A stretch of DNA of 64,000 bases from Zeimonas sp050187175 (GTDB lineage Bacteria; Pseudomonadota; Gammaproteobacteria; Burkholderiales; Burkholderiaceae_E). A program made the translations under genes and the position numbers. This document shows positions 17,184-26,258 of the stretch, piece after piece. Location: NCBI GenBank assembly GCA_050187175.1, contig JBFWXS010000023.1:1-64000 (forward strand), read 5' to 3'. Numbering within the stretch: position 1 is the first letter of the stretch; every line of letters starts with the position of its first letter. The notes beneath the pieces are model-generated. The model saw only the letters and a list, made by a program, of their open reading frames with translations, searched no databases and was not told where the DNA came from.

Positions 17184-17998
17184 AGCGAGCCGGCCTTCCA
17201 GTCGCGCCATAGCGTGATGTACCAGTTGAGCAGCTCCCGCTCGGTCCCTATGCTCAGCCTCTCGTAGGCCCGTTTGCGGTACGACTTCACGCTTTCTTCG
17301 CCGATCCCCAGATCCAGCGCGACGCCGGTGGTGCTCATCCCGTACAGGATCCGCGAACAGACCTCCACCTGTCGCCTCGGCATCTCGGTGTGGGCCACCA
17401 GGCAGCGCTCGATCTCGGCGAGCGACGACAGCCGGAACGCATAGTCGCTCCGCCATTGCGACAGCTCTACATGCTTGGCCAGCAGTGAGACGAGCATGTC
17501 CGCGCTGGACAGCACGAAGTTCACATTCTCATCGGCATAGGGACTGCGAGTATCGGCCCGCAGGATGCTCAATCCGTAGGAGGCTGCGCGACGGCGCCCT
17601 GCCACGAACAAACGCTCCCTCACATGCGGGAAGATGGCGTTACGCAGATCGACGTCGCCCAGCGTGTCGATCTCGACCTGGATCATCACCGGCTCCTGCA
17701 ACTGCACGCGGCTGCGCGCCTCGCAGATGGCCGGATCCCTGCGCCAATACTCAAGGTCGATGTACCGCGAGGCCTCGTCCCTCACGCGGTTGCCGCCGCC
17801 GGCGCTGCCGACGAAGAGCTGATCGAGACTGTTTTCTTCCAGTCGATAGATGGCGCAATGGTCGGCACCGCACATGCGGTGCAGAAGCGACATCAGCTGC
17901 GGCGCAAACCGGTCCGTTCCTATGTCCTCGATGACGTCCGCAAGATCACGTAGCGCCGGCGTGGACATCGACGAAACGGTGAAGCAGCGCACGCTCAT
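17150..17998 (-). CDS. LuxR-family transcriptional regulator
   Basis: A 282-residue regulator with a long N-terminal sensor-like region (residues 1-205, containing two aromatic-rich stretches around IYRLEENSLDQLFVG and YIDLEYWRRDP) and a C-terminal LuxR helix-turn-helix (residues 215-275: EVCSRILYGMSTTGVALDLGIGEESVKSYRKRAYERL). There is no receiver-domain Asp pocket, so it is probably a ligand-binding rather than a two-component regulator. AGGAGA lies upstream of ATG 17998. It is divergent from the Rieske-Pot operon, which it most likely controls. Confidence 0.85.
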   Translation of the reverse strand: MSVRCFTVSSMSTPALRDLADVIEDIGTDRFAPQLMSLLHRMCGADHCAIYRLEENSLDQLFVGSAGGGNRVRDEASRYIDLEYWRRDPAICEARSRVQLQEPVMIQVEIDTLGDVDLRNAIFPHVRERLFVAGRRRAASYGLSILRADTRSPYADENVNFVLSSADMLVSLLAKHVELSQWRSDYAFRLSSLAEIERCLVAHTEMPRRQVEVCSRILYGMSTTGVALDLGIGEESVKSYRKRAYERLSIGTERELLNWYITLWRDWKAGSLCDSRTWADRT

Positions 17999-18124
17999 CC
18001 TGTCTCCTGTGTAGGCAAAGGCCGCGCCATCCTGTGATTTCGGGGGGCAGGCAATTTTCAGTTTAGCGCGATCCAGCCGGGTCGCATAGCCGAGTACCGC
18101 GCGCGCGTCCGCGGCACAGCGCAT

Positions 18125-18142
18125 GCCCCCTTCTGAGGGGGC
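18125..18142. repeat. GC-rich palindromic hairpin (REP-like), third copy
   Basis: GCCCCCT-TCTG-AGGGGGC: a 7-bp stem with a 4-base loop in the divergent intergenic region between the LuxR-type gene and the Rieske gene. It belongs to the same type as the pair at 13972-14016. Confidence 0.55.
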
Positions 18143-18242
18143 TGTCCGGCATGCCGGCGCCGCGGAAAATCCATCGAACTGGAACACCAGGATCGCGTGT
18201 CAGCCGACAAGCCGGCCAACCGCGGCCATACCAGAGGATCCC

Positions 18243-19400
18243 ATGCAAGACAGCGAATCGATGGAGCTCGCAAGGCGAGCCCTTCATCACTTGAACAACC
18301 GTACCACGGACCAGGCTGACTCCGTCATGCGAGTACCTGCCGCGTCCTACACCGATCCCGCGATCTACCGGCGCGAAGTCAACCGCCTGTTCGAACAGCT
18401 GCCGCTCGCGCTGGCCTTTTCCGTCGAGCTTCCGGGCCCCCAGACCTACCGGGCAATGACGGTGATGGGAATCCCTATCCTGCTCGTGCGCGCGGAAGAC
18501 TCGCAAGTGCGCGCCTTCATCAACGTCTGCAAGCACCGCGGCTCACAGCTGTGCAAGCCCGGTCACGGCACGGCCAGGCGCCTCGTCTGTCCCTACCACG
18601 CATGGCAGTACGACCTGCACGGCAAGCTGCAAGGCGTATATGGCGCCGCCACGTTCGGCGAGATCGATCCTGAAGCCAACTCGCTGACCGAACTGCATTG
18701 CACCGAGCGCGCCGGCCTGATATGGGCCACCGTCACGCCGGGCGTCGCCTTCGATATCGATGAGTGGCTGGGCCCGATGGCGCAACAGCTGCTGTTCGCC
18801 GACCTGGGCAACTGGCATATCCATGTCCAGCGCGAGTTTTGCGGACCGGGCTGGAAGACCGCCTGGGACGGCTATCTCGAAAGCTATCACCACTCGATCG
18901 TGCACGGCGGCAGCCTGGCGAAGTACACGGTGGGCAACCTAGTCGTGCATGACACCTACGGTTATCACCAGCGGATGGTGTTCGGACGGCGGACGCTGGA
19001 GAGCCTCAACCAGCTTCCGGACAATCAATGGGATCCGGACGAACACATCCGCCGCGTATTCCACATGTTTCCCAACGTCGCCATCTCGGTCGTGCTCGGC
19101 AACTACTGCCTGGTCAACCAGATATTTCCCGGCGCCACGCAGGAAACCTCCGTCACCCGCCAGACCATCCTGGCGGTCAGGAAGCCGGAAACCGATGAAG
19201 AACGCCAGCTCGCCGACGAGTTCGCGGAAACCACAATTCGCGCCATCCGCGACGAGGACTACCCGATCAATTTCACCGTGCAGGAAAGCCTCAAGTCGGG
19301 ACGTCAGGACTGCGTTCTCTTCGGCAGAAACGAGCCGGCCCTCCAGCACTTCCACCGCACGATCGCCCATTTCATGGAAGACCTGCAAGGATCAGTATGA
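18243..19400 (+). CDS. Rieske non-heme iron oxygenase, alpha subunit
   Basis: A 385-residue ring-hydroxylating-oxygenase-type large subunit. The Rieske [2Fe-2S] ligands are CKHRG near residue 100 and CPYHAW about 20 residues later. The mononuclear iron site follows the pattern E-x2-H-x4-H in GYLESYHHSIVH near residue 220. It hydroxylates, demethylates or otherwise oxidises its substrate using electrons from a reductase; no ferredoxin or reductase gene is nearby. AGAGG lies before the ATG. The stop overlaps the start of the PotD-like gene, and it heads a nine-gene coupled operon. Confidence 0.92.
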   Translation: MQDSESMELARRALHHLNNRTTDQADSVMRVPAASYTDPAIYRREVNRLFEQLPLALAFSVELPGPQTYRAMTVMGIPILLVRAEDSQVRAFINVCKHRGSQLCKPGHGTARRLVCPYHAWQYDLHGKLQGVYGAATFGEIDPEANSLTELHCTERAGLIWATVTPGVAFDIDEWLGPMAQQLLFADLGNWHIHVQREFCGPGWKTAWDGYLESYHHSIVHGGSLAKYTVGNLVVHDTYGYHQRMVFGRRTLESLNQLPDNQWDPDEHIRRVFHMFPNVAISVVLGNYCLVNQIFPGATQETSVTRQTILAVRKPETDEERQLADEFAETTIRAIRDEDYPINFTVQESLKSGRQDCVLFGRNEPALQHFHRTIAHFMEDLQGSV

Positions 19401-20440
19401 ACAAGCGAATACTTCATGCCTGCGTCTTTGGCCTGCTGCTCGCCGCAGGCGCTACCGCCCCGGTGGTCGCGCAGGAGCGCTCGATCACCATCGCCGCTCC
19501 GGGCGGCACTTTCGAGCAGTGGCTGCGCAAGGACATCTTTCCGGCGTTCGAGGCCAAGACGGGCATAAAGATCAACTACGTGACCGCCAGCGCCACCGAC
19601 CTGCTTGCCAAGTTGCAGGCCCAGAAGGGCAACCAGCAGATCGACGTGGGCTTCTTCGACGACGGCCCGGCGGATCAGGCGATCGATCTGGGCTTCTGCG
19701 GAAACCTGGCGCCCGCCCCCGTCTATGACGACTTGTACGAGCACATGAAATTCAAGTCGAACAAGGCGGTGTTTATCGGCATGATCGCCACTGGCATTGT
19801 CTATCACAAGAAGGCGTTCGAGGAAAACAGATGGGCGCCGCCCACATCCTGGGCCGACCTGGCCGACCCGAAGTACCGCAAGAAGCTGGTCATCTTTCCG
19901 CTCAACAGCAGCTATGGCGTTCACGCGCTCGTCATGGCCGCTCGGTTGAAGGGCGGAAGCGAGGCGAACATCGAGCCGGGCTTCAAGTACTTCCGCGAGT
20001 CGATCGGGCCGAACGTACTGGTCTATGAACCGTCGCCAGCCAAAGTCACAGAGCTGTTCCAGACGCGTCAGGCGCTGATTGCCGTCTACGGCACGGGCAG
20101 GACGAAATCACTGGCGGACATGGGTGTGCCAGTAGAGTTCGTGTACCCCAAGGAAGGCGCGGTCGCGTACTACTTCGGCGCATGTCCGATTGCGGGCTCG
20201 AAGAAGGACAAGGACGCACAGGCGCTGATCCAGTTCCTCCTCACACCGGAAGCGCAGGTTTCCCTGGCACGCGGCGTGGGCTTCGGACCGGCCAACAAGA
20301 CCGTCAAGCTGTCGGCCGAAGACCGTAGAGGCGTGCCCTTCGGTGACCAGATCCAGCAGCTGAAAATGATTGACTGGAACATCATCAACCGCAACCGCGC
20401 CGAATGGAACAAGCGCTGGACCCGTGAGATCGAGCGCTGA
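19397..20440 (+). CDS. PotD/AfuA-type ABC transporter substrate-binding protein
   Basis: A 347-residue periplasmic binding protein of the spermidine/putrescine-iron family, with a signal peptide ending near VVAQE. The mature part opens with SITIAAPGGTFEQWLRKDIFPAFEAKTG and has the usual WADLADPKYRKK hinge region. The ligand is unknown; in this operon it is more likely the substrate of the Rieske oxygenase than a polyamine. ATG 19397 overlaps the Rieske stop (ATGA), with AAGGA upstream. Confidence 0.9.
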   Translation: MNKRILHACVFGLLLAAGATAPVVAQERSITIAAPGGTFEQWLRKDIFPAFEAKTGIKINYVTASATDLLAKLQAQKGNQQIDVGFFDDGPADQAIDLGFCGNLAPAPVYDDLYEHMKFKSNKAVFIGMIATGIVYHKKAFEENRWAPPTSWADLADPKYRKKLVIFPLNSSYGVHALVMAARLKGGSEANIEPGFKYFRESIGPNVLVYEPSPAKVTELFQTRQALIAVYGTGRTKSLADMGVPVEFVYPKEGAVAYYFGACPIAGSKKDKDAQALIQFLLTPEAQVSLARGVGFGPANKTVKLSAEDRRGVPFGDQIQQLKMIDWNIINRNRAEWNKRWTREIER

Positions 20441-21557
20441 TCTTCGTCTTTCGCGGCCTACCCCTGCGCATCGGCCGCGCAACTGGGTGCCTGTGGCGAG
20501 CGACGACGATTTCCTGGTTCTGGAGGGTCTGACCAAACGATACGGCTCCAACACGGTGGTCGATGAACTGCACCTTGCGATCGGCAAAGGCGAGTTCATT
20601 TCCCTCCTCGGTCCCTCGGGCTGCGGGAAGACGACCACCTTGCAGATGATCGCCGGCTTCGTCGACCCTTCCGCCGGCCGCGTGCGTCTACGAGGCGCGG
20701 ATCTCACATCCGTGCCGCCGAACCGGCGGCAGCTCGGCATCGTGTTCCAGAGCTACGCGCTGTTTCCGCACTACACCGCGGCAGAGAACGTCGCATTCGG
20801 CCTGGAGATGCGCGGCATTCCTAAGACCGAACGCAGCGCACGCGTCGCGGAAGCACTTGCGCTCGTGGGGCTCGCCGGACTGGCCGATCGATATCCGCGG
20901 CGGATGTCGGGAGGGCAGCAGCAGCGTGTCGCGCTGGCACGGGCGCTGGTCATCAATCCCTCCGTTCTCCTGCTCGATGAGCCTCTGTCGAACCTGGATG
21001 CGAAGCTGCGCGAGGAACTGCAGGCCGAGCTGCGCGCCATTCAGCGCAGGATAGGCACGACCACATTGCTGGTCACGCACGATCAGGCCGAAGCCATGGC
21101 GCTTTCGAACCGCATCGTCGTCATGAACGAAGGGCGGGTAGAACAGGTGGGTGCGCCCGAAGACGTGTACGCGCGTCCGGCGTCCGCGTTCGTGGCCGGC
21201 TTTCTGGGAAAGACCAACGTCTTCACCGGCCGCATCCTGGCCAACGACGGCACCTCCATGCTGATCGTCGACGGGGAGAGCTATCCGATGAGCGGCAGTG
21301 CTAGCCAGGGGCCGGTGACCGTGCAGGTGCGCCCTGAACGCATCAGGCTCGAGACCTGTAGCGGCAAAGGCTTGAAGGCTAGGGTGGTAAGCCGGGTCTT
21401 TCAAGGGGCGAGCTGGCTGTACAACCTGGAGACCCGCGCCGGGCCGGTGATCGTGCTGTCGCACAACGACGGAGCCACTACGGTGCCCGAAGGGGCAGAG
21501 GTCCGTCTGTCGTGGAACGCCGACGACATGAGCGTGTCTCCCGCAGGTGGCCGATGA
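20424..21557 (+). CDS. PotA-type ABC transporter ATP-binding protein
   Basis: An approximately 377-residue ATPase. Walker A is GPSGCGKTTTLQ, the Q-loop is FQSYALFPHYTAAENVAFGL, the signature is MSGGQQQRVALARAL and Walker B is VLLLDEPLSNLDAKLR. A C-terminal TOBE domain follows (VQVRPERIRL). It drives the transporter formed with the two downstream permeases. The start is uncertain: GTG 20424 overlaps the binding-protein gene, while GTG 20487 or 20493 would remove a weakly conserved leader. Confidence 0.9.
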   Translation: MRSSADLRLSRPTPAHRPRNWVPVASDDDFLVLEGLTKRYGSNTVVDELHLAIGKGEFISLLGPSGCGKTTTLQMIAGFVDPSAGRVRLRGADLTSVPPNRRQLGIVFQSYALFPHYTAAENVAFGLEMRGIPKTERSARVAEALALVGLAGLADRYPRRMSGGQQQRVALARALVINPSVLLLDEPLSNLDAKLREELQAELRAIQRRIGTTTLLVTHDQAEAMALSNRIVVMNEGRVEQVGAPEDVYARPASAFVAGFLGKTNVFTGRILANDGTSMLIVDGESYPMSGSASQGPVTVQVRPERIRLETCSGKGLKARVVSRVFQGASWLYNLETRAGPVIVLSHNDGATTVPEGAEVRLSWNADDMSVSPAGGR

Positions 21558-22414
21558 GGACTGTCCGCCTCCCTGCCTACCTCCTGCTGAGCGCCCCGTC
21601 GCTTGCCCTTTTCGCATGTTTCTTGCTGGTGCCGCTGTGCGCGACCTTTCTGCTGTCGTTCAATGACTGGGACCCGCACAAGGGCATCATCGACACCCTG
21701 ACGACGAAGAACTGGATCGAGATCGCCTCCGAGGGCTACTTCGCGGAGATCTTCTGGCGAACGCTGCGCATCGCCGGCGCCACGACCTTTCTCTGCATCG
21801 CGCTTGGGGTGCCTGAAGCCTATCTGCTCAGCAAGATGAAGCCCCCCTGGCGCGGCCTGTTTCTGCTGGTCGTGATCGGGCCTCTGCTCATCTCGGTGGT
21901 GGCACGCACGCTAGGCTGGGCTCTCCTTCTGGGCTCAACGGGAATCGTGAATCAATTGCTGATCCGCTGGGGTGCCATCGAAACACCGCTGCCGTTCATG
22001 TTCACTGAGCTTGGCGTCATCATCGCACTGACCCACGTACTGATGCCGTTCATGATCCTGTCGGTCTGGGCGTCCCTCCAGCGCCTGGATCCGCAGGTGG
22101 AAAGCGCGGCCCTGTCACTGGGAGCATCGAAGGTGACAGTGCTGGCCCGCGTCGTTCTGCCGCAGATCATCCCCGGCATCCTGTCCGGCAGCGTGGTGGT
22201 GTTTTCGATGGCGGCAAGCGCATTCGCCACTCCGTCCATCATCGGTGGCCGGCGATTGAAGATGGCCTCGACGCTGGCATATGACGAGTTCCTCAACACC
22301 TTGAACTGGCCTCTCGGTGCAGTGGTCGCGGTGATCCTGCTAGTCGGCCTGCTCGCCATCGTCATCACGGCGAACCGGGTGATCGAGCGCAAGTACGTCG
22401 AGGTGCTGCGATGA
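21554..22414 (+). CDS. PotB-type ABC transporter permease
   Basis: A 286-residue inner-membrane permease with six hydrophobic segments. The EAA loop, which docks on the ATPase, is ESAALSLGASKVTVLARVVLP near residue 195. ATG 21554 overlaps the ATPase stop (ATGA). It pairs with the following permease as a heterodimer, as in PotBC. Confidence 0.92.
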   Translation: MRTVRLPAYLLLSAPSLALFACFLLVPLCATFLLSFNDWDPHKGIIDTLTTKNWIEIASEGYFAEIFWRTLRIAGATTFLCIALGVPEAYLLSKMKPPWRGLFLLVVIGPLLISVVARTLGWALLLGSTGIVNQLLIRWGAIETPLPFMFTELGVIIALTHVLMPFMILSVWASLQRLDPQVESAALSLGASKVTVLARVVLPQIIPGILSGSVVVFSMAASAFATPSIIGGRRLKMASTLAYDEFLNTLNWPLGAVVAVILLVGLLAIVITANRVIERKYVEVLR

Positions 22415-23211
22415 GGCTGAGCGGCGCGTTCGCCCTGGCATTCCACATCCTCTTCCTGGTGTTCATGCTGGCGCCCATTCTGATCGTCTGCGTGGTTGCA
22501 TTCACGCCGGAGGGCTATCTGTCGCTGCCCACCCGCGGACCCAGCCTGCGGTGGTTTCGGGCAATCTTCGATCACCCCGAGTTCATAACGGCATTCACGG
22601 ACAGCCTGTGGCTCGGCGCGCTCTCTTCCACGCTTTCGATCGCCCTCGCGGTGCCCGCCGCCCTAGCCATAGGCCGCCACATCTTCCGGGGCCGCGACGC
22701 CATGGCGGCGATCTTCATGTCGCCCCTCATGATTCCCCACATCGTCCTGGGTATCGCATTCCTGAGATTCTTTTCCGAGCTGGGCCTCAGCGGGAGCTTC
22801 ATCGGCCTGGTCTTCGCTCACATCGTCGTCGTGTTTCCGTTCGCGCTGCGACTGGTGCTAGCGGCGAGCTACGGCATCGACCAACGCATTGAGCACGCGG
22901 CAGTCTCTCTGGGGGCAGGATCGCTGACGGTGTGGTCCCGCGTGACGCTCCCCTTGATACTTCCAGGCGTCGTCTCGGGCTGGACGCTTGCCTTTCTCAG
23001 CTCCTTCGACGAAGTGACCATGACCATATTCATTGCCTCCCCCGAAACCACCACCTTGCCGGTTCGGCTGCTGGCCCACATCCAGGACAACATCGACCCG
23101 CTTGTCGCCTCCGTCTCGGCTTCGCTGATTTCGATCGCCACGGTCTTCCTCGTCATGATCGACCGGCTCTACGGCCTCGACCGACTATTTCTTGGCCAGC
23201 CCAGGCATTGA
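22411..23211 (+). CDS. PotC-type ABC transporter permease
   Basis: A 266-residue inner-membrane permease with six predicted segments and the EAA loop EHAAVSLGAGSLTVWSRVTLP. ATG 22411 overlaps the stop of the PotB-like gene (ATGA). The conserved post-loop motif SGWTLAFLSSFDEVTMTIFI is typical of PotC-like subunits. Confidence 0.92.
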   Translation: MRLSGAFALAFHILFLVFMLAPILIVCVVAFTPEGYLSLPTRGPSLRWFRAIFDHPEFITAFTDSLWLGALSSTLSIALAVPAALAIGRHIFRGRDAMAAIFMSPLMIPHIVLGIAFLRFFSELGLSGSFIGLVFAHIVVVFPFALRLVLAASYGIDQRIEHAAVSLGAGSLTVWSRVTLPLILPGVVSGWTLAFLSSFDEVTMTIFIASPETTTLPVRLLAHIQDNIDPLVASVSASLISIATVFLVMIDRLYGLDRLFLGQPRH

Positions 23212-23225
23212 GCAGGGAAAAGCCC

Positions 23226-24110
23226 ATGAAGAAGCCTGCATTTAGACAGTCGCAGACCTTGAGCTGCAGCATCCCCCCATGGCCGGACGGTCACAAGGCC
23301 GCAGTCTCGCTCACGTTCGACCTAGATGCCGACGTCGGGGCGTCCTGGCGCGGCATGGACGGCTATCTCACCACGCTGTCCGAGGCCAGATTCGGCGTCG
23401 GACGGGGGCTCGAACGGCTGCTGCGCGTGATGCGGGAGCACGGCGTCAGCAGCACGTTCTTCGTGCCCGGCGAGATCGCCCATCTGCATCCGCAGGAAGT
23501 TCGCGCCGTTGCGGCCGAAGGCCATGAGATCGGACACCATGGATACCTTCATCTGGCCATCGACCGGGTTCGGGAGGCTGAGCAGCGCGACGAGATGTAC
23601 CGGGGTCTGGAAGCTCTTCAGAAGATCGGCGTGCGGCCCGGCGGCTATCGCTGCCCCGGTTTCGAGCTGACCGGGATCACGCTGGAGCTCCTGCTCAGCG
23701 AGGGGTTTCGCTACGACAGCAGCTGCATGGGCGACGACCGCCCCTACCTCCTCGAGTACAGCGGCCAACGTCTGCTGGAGATCCCCATTCACTGGAGCCT
23801 CGACGACTGGGTTTTCTTCCGATTCTGCACATCGAACATCTATAACGGCGGAGGAACGATGAGCGACCCGGAGGCCTGCCTGAACACCTGGAAGCGCGAA
23901 GTAATGAATGCGGCAGCCGAAGGAGGCCATGTCACCATTACCATGCATCCCGAAGTGATGGGCAGAGGCTATCGAAGCCATCTTCTGGACGAATTCATCG
24001 GCTGGCTTCGCAATGATGCCAAAGTGTGGATCGCGAATTGCGAACAGCTCGCCGATCATCTCGGCGAACAGAGTGTCCGCCGTGCAGGCGCCTCGGTTCA
24101 CGATGACTGA
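23226..24110 (+). CDS. Polysaccharide-deacetylase-fold hydrolase (PuuE/amidase-like)
   Basis: A 294-residue cytosolic NodB-homology enzyme without a signal peptide. Motif 1 is VSLTFDLDADVG, motif 2 is GHEIGHHGYLHL, motif 3 is YRCPGFELT, and a late TITMHPEVMGRG provides a further His. This set is typical of small-molecule amide or imide hydrolases rather than chitin or peptidoglycan deacetylases. AGGGAA lies upstream of ATG 23226. It shares the fold, but little close sequence similarity, with the hydrolase at 8121-8939. Confidence 0.85.
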   Translation: MKKPAFRQSQTLSCSIPPWPDGHKAAVSLTFDLDADVGASWRGMDGYLTTLSEARFGVGRGLERLLRVMREHGVSSTFFVPGEIAHLHPQEVRAVAAEGHEIGHHGYLHLAIDRVREAEQRDEMYRGLEALQKIGVRPGGYRCPGFELTGITLELLLSEGFRYDSSCMGDDRPYLLEYSGQRLLEIPIHWSLDDWVFFRFCTSNIYNGGGTMSDPEACLNTWKREVMNAAAEGGHVTITMHPEVMGRGYRSHLLDEFIGWLRNDAKVWIANCEQLADHLGEQSVRRAGASVHDD

Positions 24111-24546
24111 GCCCTGCCCGCAGGGCATCGATCCGTCGCTCGCACGAGCGAACATCGCCCCCGAGGGCCTGCCGCCGACGGAGCAGCCGGCGCTGCGACT
24201 CGTGACGACGCCGGCAGACGCCAGCTACTCCGGGAAAATCCTGGGCGGCTGGATCATGACCCAGGTCGATGTAGCCGGCTCGGTCCCGGCGGTGAAGCGC
24301 GCGAACGGCCCCGTCGCTACGGTGGGGGTGAGCTCCTTCAACTTCGACGCGCCGGTGTTCGTCGGAGACCTGCTGAGTCTGTACGCACGCGTCGTACGGA
24401 CAGGAGAGACGTCGATCACCGTGGACATGGAAGCCTACGCGCAACGCCTTCCCGACTACCAGGCCTGCGTCCGGGTCGCGCAGGCCACCCTGATCTACGT
24501 GGCACTTGGCCGGAACGACAGGCCGCGAGCGCTGCAGCCGTCATGA
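24103..24546 (+). CDS. Hotdog-fold acyl-CoA thioesterase
   Basis: A 147-residue YciA/BFIT-type thioesterase. The core motif SYSGKILGGWIMTQVDVAG contains the helix that carries the catalytic Asp in this family, and the strand ATVGVSSFNFDAPVFVGDLLSLYA follows. It hydrolyses an acyl-CoA in the cytosol. ATG 24103 overlaps the previous gene by 8 bp and its own stop overlaps the next gene's ATG. Confidence 0.88.
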   Translation: MTEPCPQGIDPSLARANIAPEGLPPTEQPALRLVTTPADASYSGKILGGWIMTQVDVAGSVPAVKRANGPVATVGVSSFNFDAPVFVGDLLSLYARVVRTGETSITVDMEAYAQRLPDYQACVRVAQATLIYVALGRNDRPRALQPS

Positions 24547-26258
24547 CGGACATCGGCTGGGACCATGAGTATGACGTGGTGGTGATCGGCGCCGGGGCCT
24601 CCGGCATGAGCGCAGCCATCACCGCAGCCACTGGCGGCCTGTCAGTGATAGTCCTCGAAAAGACAAACCGCGTCGGTGGCTCAACCGCCATCTCGGGAGG
24701 CGCAGTCTGGGCTCCGCTGACCGCACAGTCCAAGCGCGACGGGCCTCCCGATACGCTGGAAAAGGTCATCACCTACATGCGCGAAACGGTAGGCTCGGCA
24801 GCCGAGTCGGGCATGCAGCAGGCTTTTCTGCAGGCCGCGCCGGTGGCGATCGATTGGCTCGAAGCGCACAGCGAGGTGAAACTGGCGGTACGCACTTATT
24901 CGCCCGACTATCATCCCGACCGGCAGGGTGCTGCGTTGGGTGGACGCACGCTCGACCCCCTCGCTTTCGACGGCCGCCGCCTCGGCACGCACTTCCGCAC
25001 GCTGCGAGATCCGCTGCCCGAGTTCATGGTGCTGGGCGGCATGATGATCACGATGACGGATGCGAGGCACCTGCTTGCCGCGACGAAATCCTTCACGTCC
25101 TTCCGCGAGGGACTGAAGCTCGTACTTCGGTATTGCGCTGATCGCCTGCGCGGATACCATCGTGGGACGCGCCTGGTTCTTGGCAACGCTCTGGCCGGTC
25201 GCCTGTTCAGGACGCTGCTGGACCTGAACGTACCGCTCTGGCTGGAGGCGCCAGTCCGCCGCTTGCACAGACTGGACGGACGTGTGCTCGGAGTGACCGT
25301 GGAGCACCATGGCAAGCCCTTGACGGTGCGCGCGCGCTGCGGAGTCGTCGTCGCCACGGGCGGATTTCCATGGGACACGGCGCTCAGGAACGAACTCTTC
25401 CCCCACCCGACGGGCCCCTGGTCGATGGCCCCCGAAAGCAACACGGGGGAAGGAATAGGCCTGGCAAGGGCAGTCGGCGCCACGTTCGGAACGGGCCATT
25501 CGCATCCGGCGTTCTGGGCGCCCGTGTCGATCCTGCGCCGGCGGGACGGCAGCGACCTGCGCTATCCGCACCTGGTCTGGGACCGGGCAAAGCCCGGCCT
25601 GATGGCGGTTGACGGACGCGGACGGCGATTCGTCAACGAGGCGACGTCCTACCATGACTTCGTAGGCGCCATGTACCGATCGCACGCCGCGGGCGCGGCG
25701 ATTCCCTCCTTCCTGATCTGCGATACCGACTTCATCAAGCGCTGGGGCATGGGTCTGGCATTGCCGGGAGGACGACCGCGAGGGCATCTCGAAAGAGCCG
25801 GATACCTGTACAAGGCTGCCTCCATCGCTGCGCTCGCGCAGCTTCTGGGGCTTGAGCCAGCGGCGCTGCAGGAAAGCGTCGAGCGCTTCAATGCGGGCGC
25901 AGCGGCGGGTGAGGACAAGGAGTTCGGAAAAGGTTCCACCGCCTACAACCGGTATCTAGGCGACCCCGCCCATACGCCGAATCCCTGCCTGGGCCCTCTT
26001 CAAACGCCACCGTTCTATGCGATCAAGGTCTTTCCTGGAGACATAGGAACCGCGGTGGGGCTGCGATGCAATCAGCACGCACAGGCGCTGGACGCCAGTG
26101 GCCAGATCATCGCGGGCCTGTATGCTGTCGGCAACGACATGCAGTCGGTGATGGGCGGCCAGTACCCGGCAGCAGGCATCACGCTGGGACCGGCGCTGAC
26201 TTTCGGTTGGATCGCAGGCCGGCACCTCGTGGAGGCCGGCGCACAGGAGCGCGCATGA
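24543..26258 (+). CDS. FAD-dependent dehydrogenase (3-ketosteroid dehydrogenase/fumarate reductase family)
   Basis: A 571-residue flavoprotein. The dinucleotide-binding motif is VVIGAGASGMSAAITAA near residue 12, followed by LEKTNRVGGSTAISGGAVW. The C-terminal FAD contact is LYAVGNDMQSVMGGQYPAAG. The layout matches 3-oxosteroid 1-dehydrogenase-like proteins, which introduce a double bond next to a carbonyl; the true substrate is unknown. The start overlaps the thioesterase stop (ATGA), and the stop overlaps the GST start. There is no secretion signal, so it is cytosolic. Confidence 0.9.
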   Translation: MTDIGWDHEYDVVVIGAGASGMSAAITAATGGLSVIVLEKTNRVGGSTAISGGAVWAPLTAQSKRDGPPDTLEKVITYMRETVGSAAESGMQQAFLQAAPVAIDWLEAHSEVKLAVRTYSPDYHPDRQGAALGGRTLDPLAFDGRRLGTHFRTLRDPLPEFMVLGGMMITMTDARHLLAATKSFTSFREGLKLVLRYCADRLRGYHRGTRLVLGNALAGRLFRTLLDLNVPLWLEAPVRRLHRLDGRVLGVTVEHHGKPLTVRARCGVVVATGGFPWDTALRNELFPHPTGPWSMAPESNTGEGIGLARAVGATFGTGHSHPAFWAPVSILRRRDGSDLRYPHLVWDRAKPGLMAVDGRGRRFVNEATSYHDFVGAMYRSHAAGAAIPSFLICDTDFIKRWGMGLALPGGRPRGHLERAGYLYKAASIAALAQLLGLEPAALQESVERFNAGAAAGEDKEFGKGSTAYNRYLGDPAHTPNPCLGPLQTPPFYAIKVFPGDIGTAVGLRCNQHAQALDASGQIIAGLYAVGNDMQSVMGGQYPAAGITLGPALTFGWIAGRHLVEAGAQERA

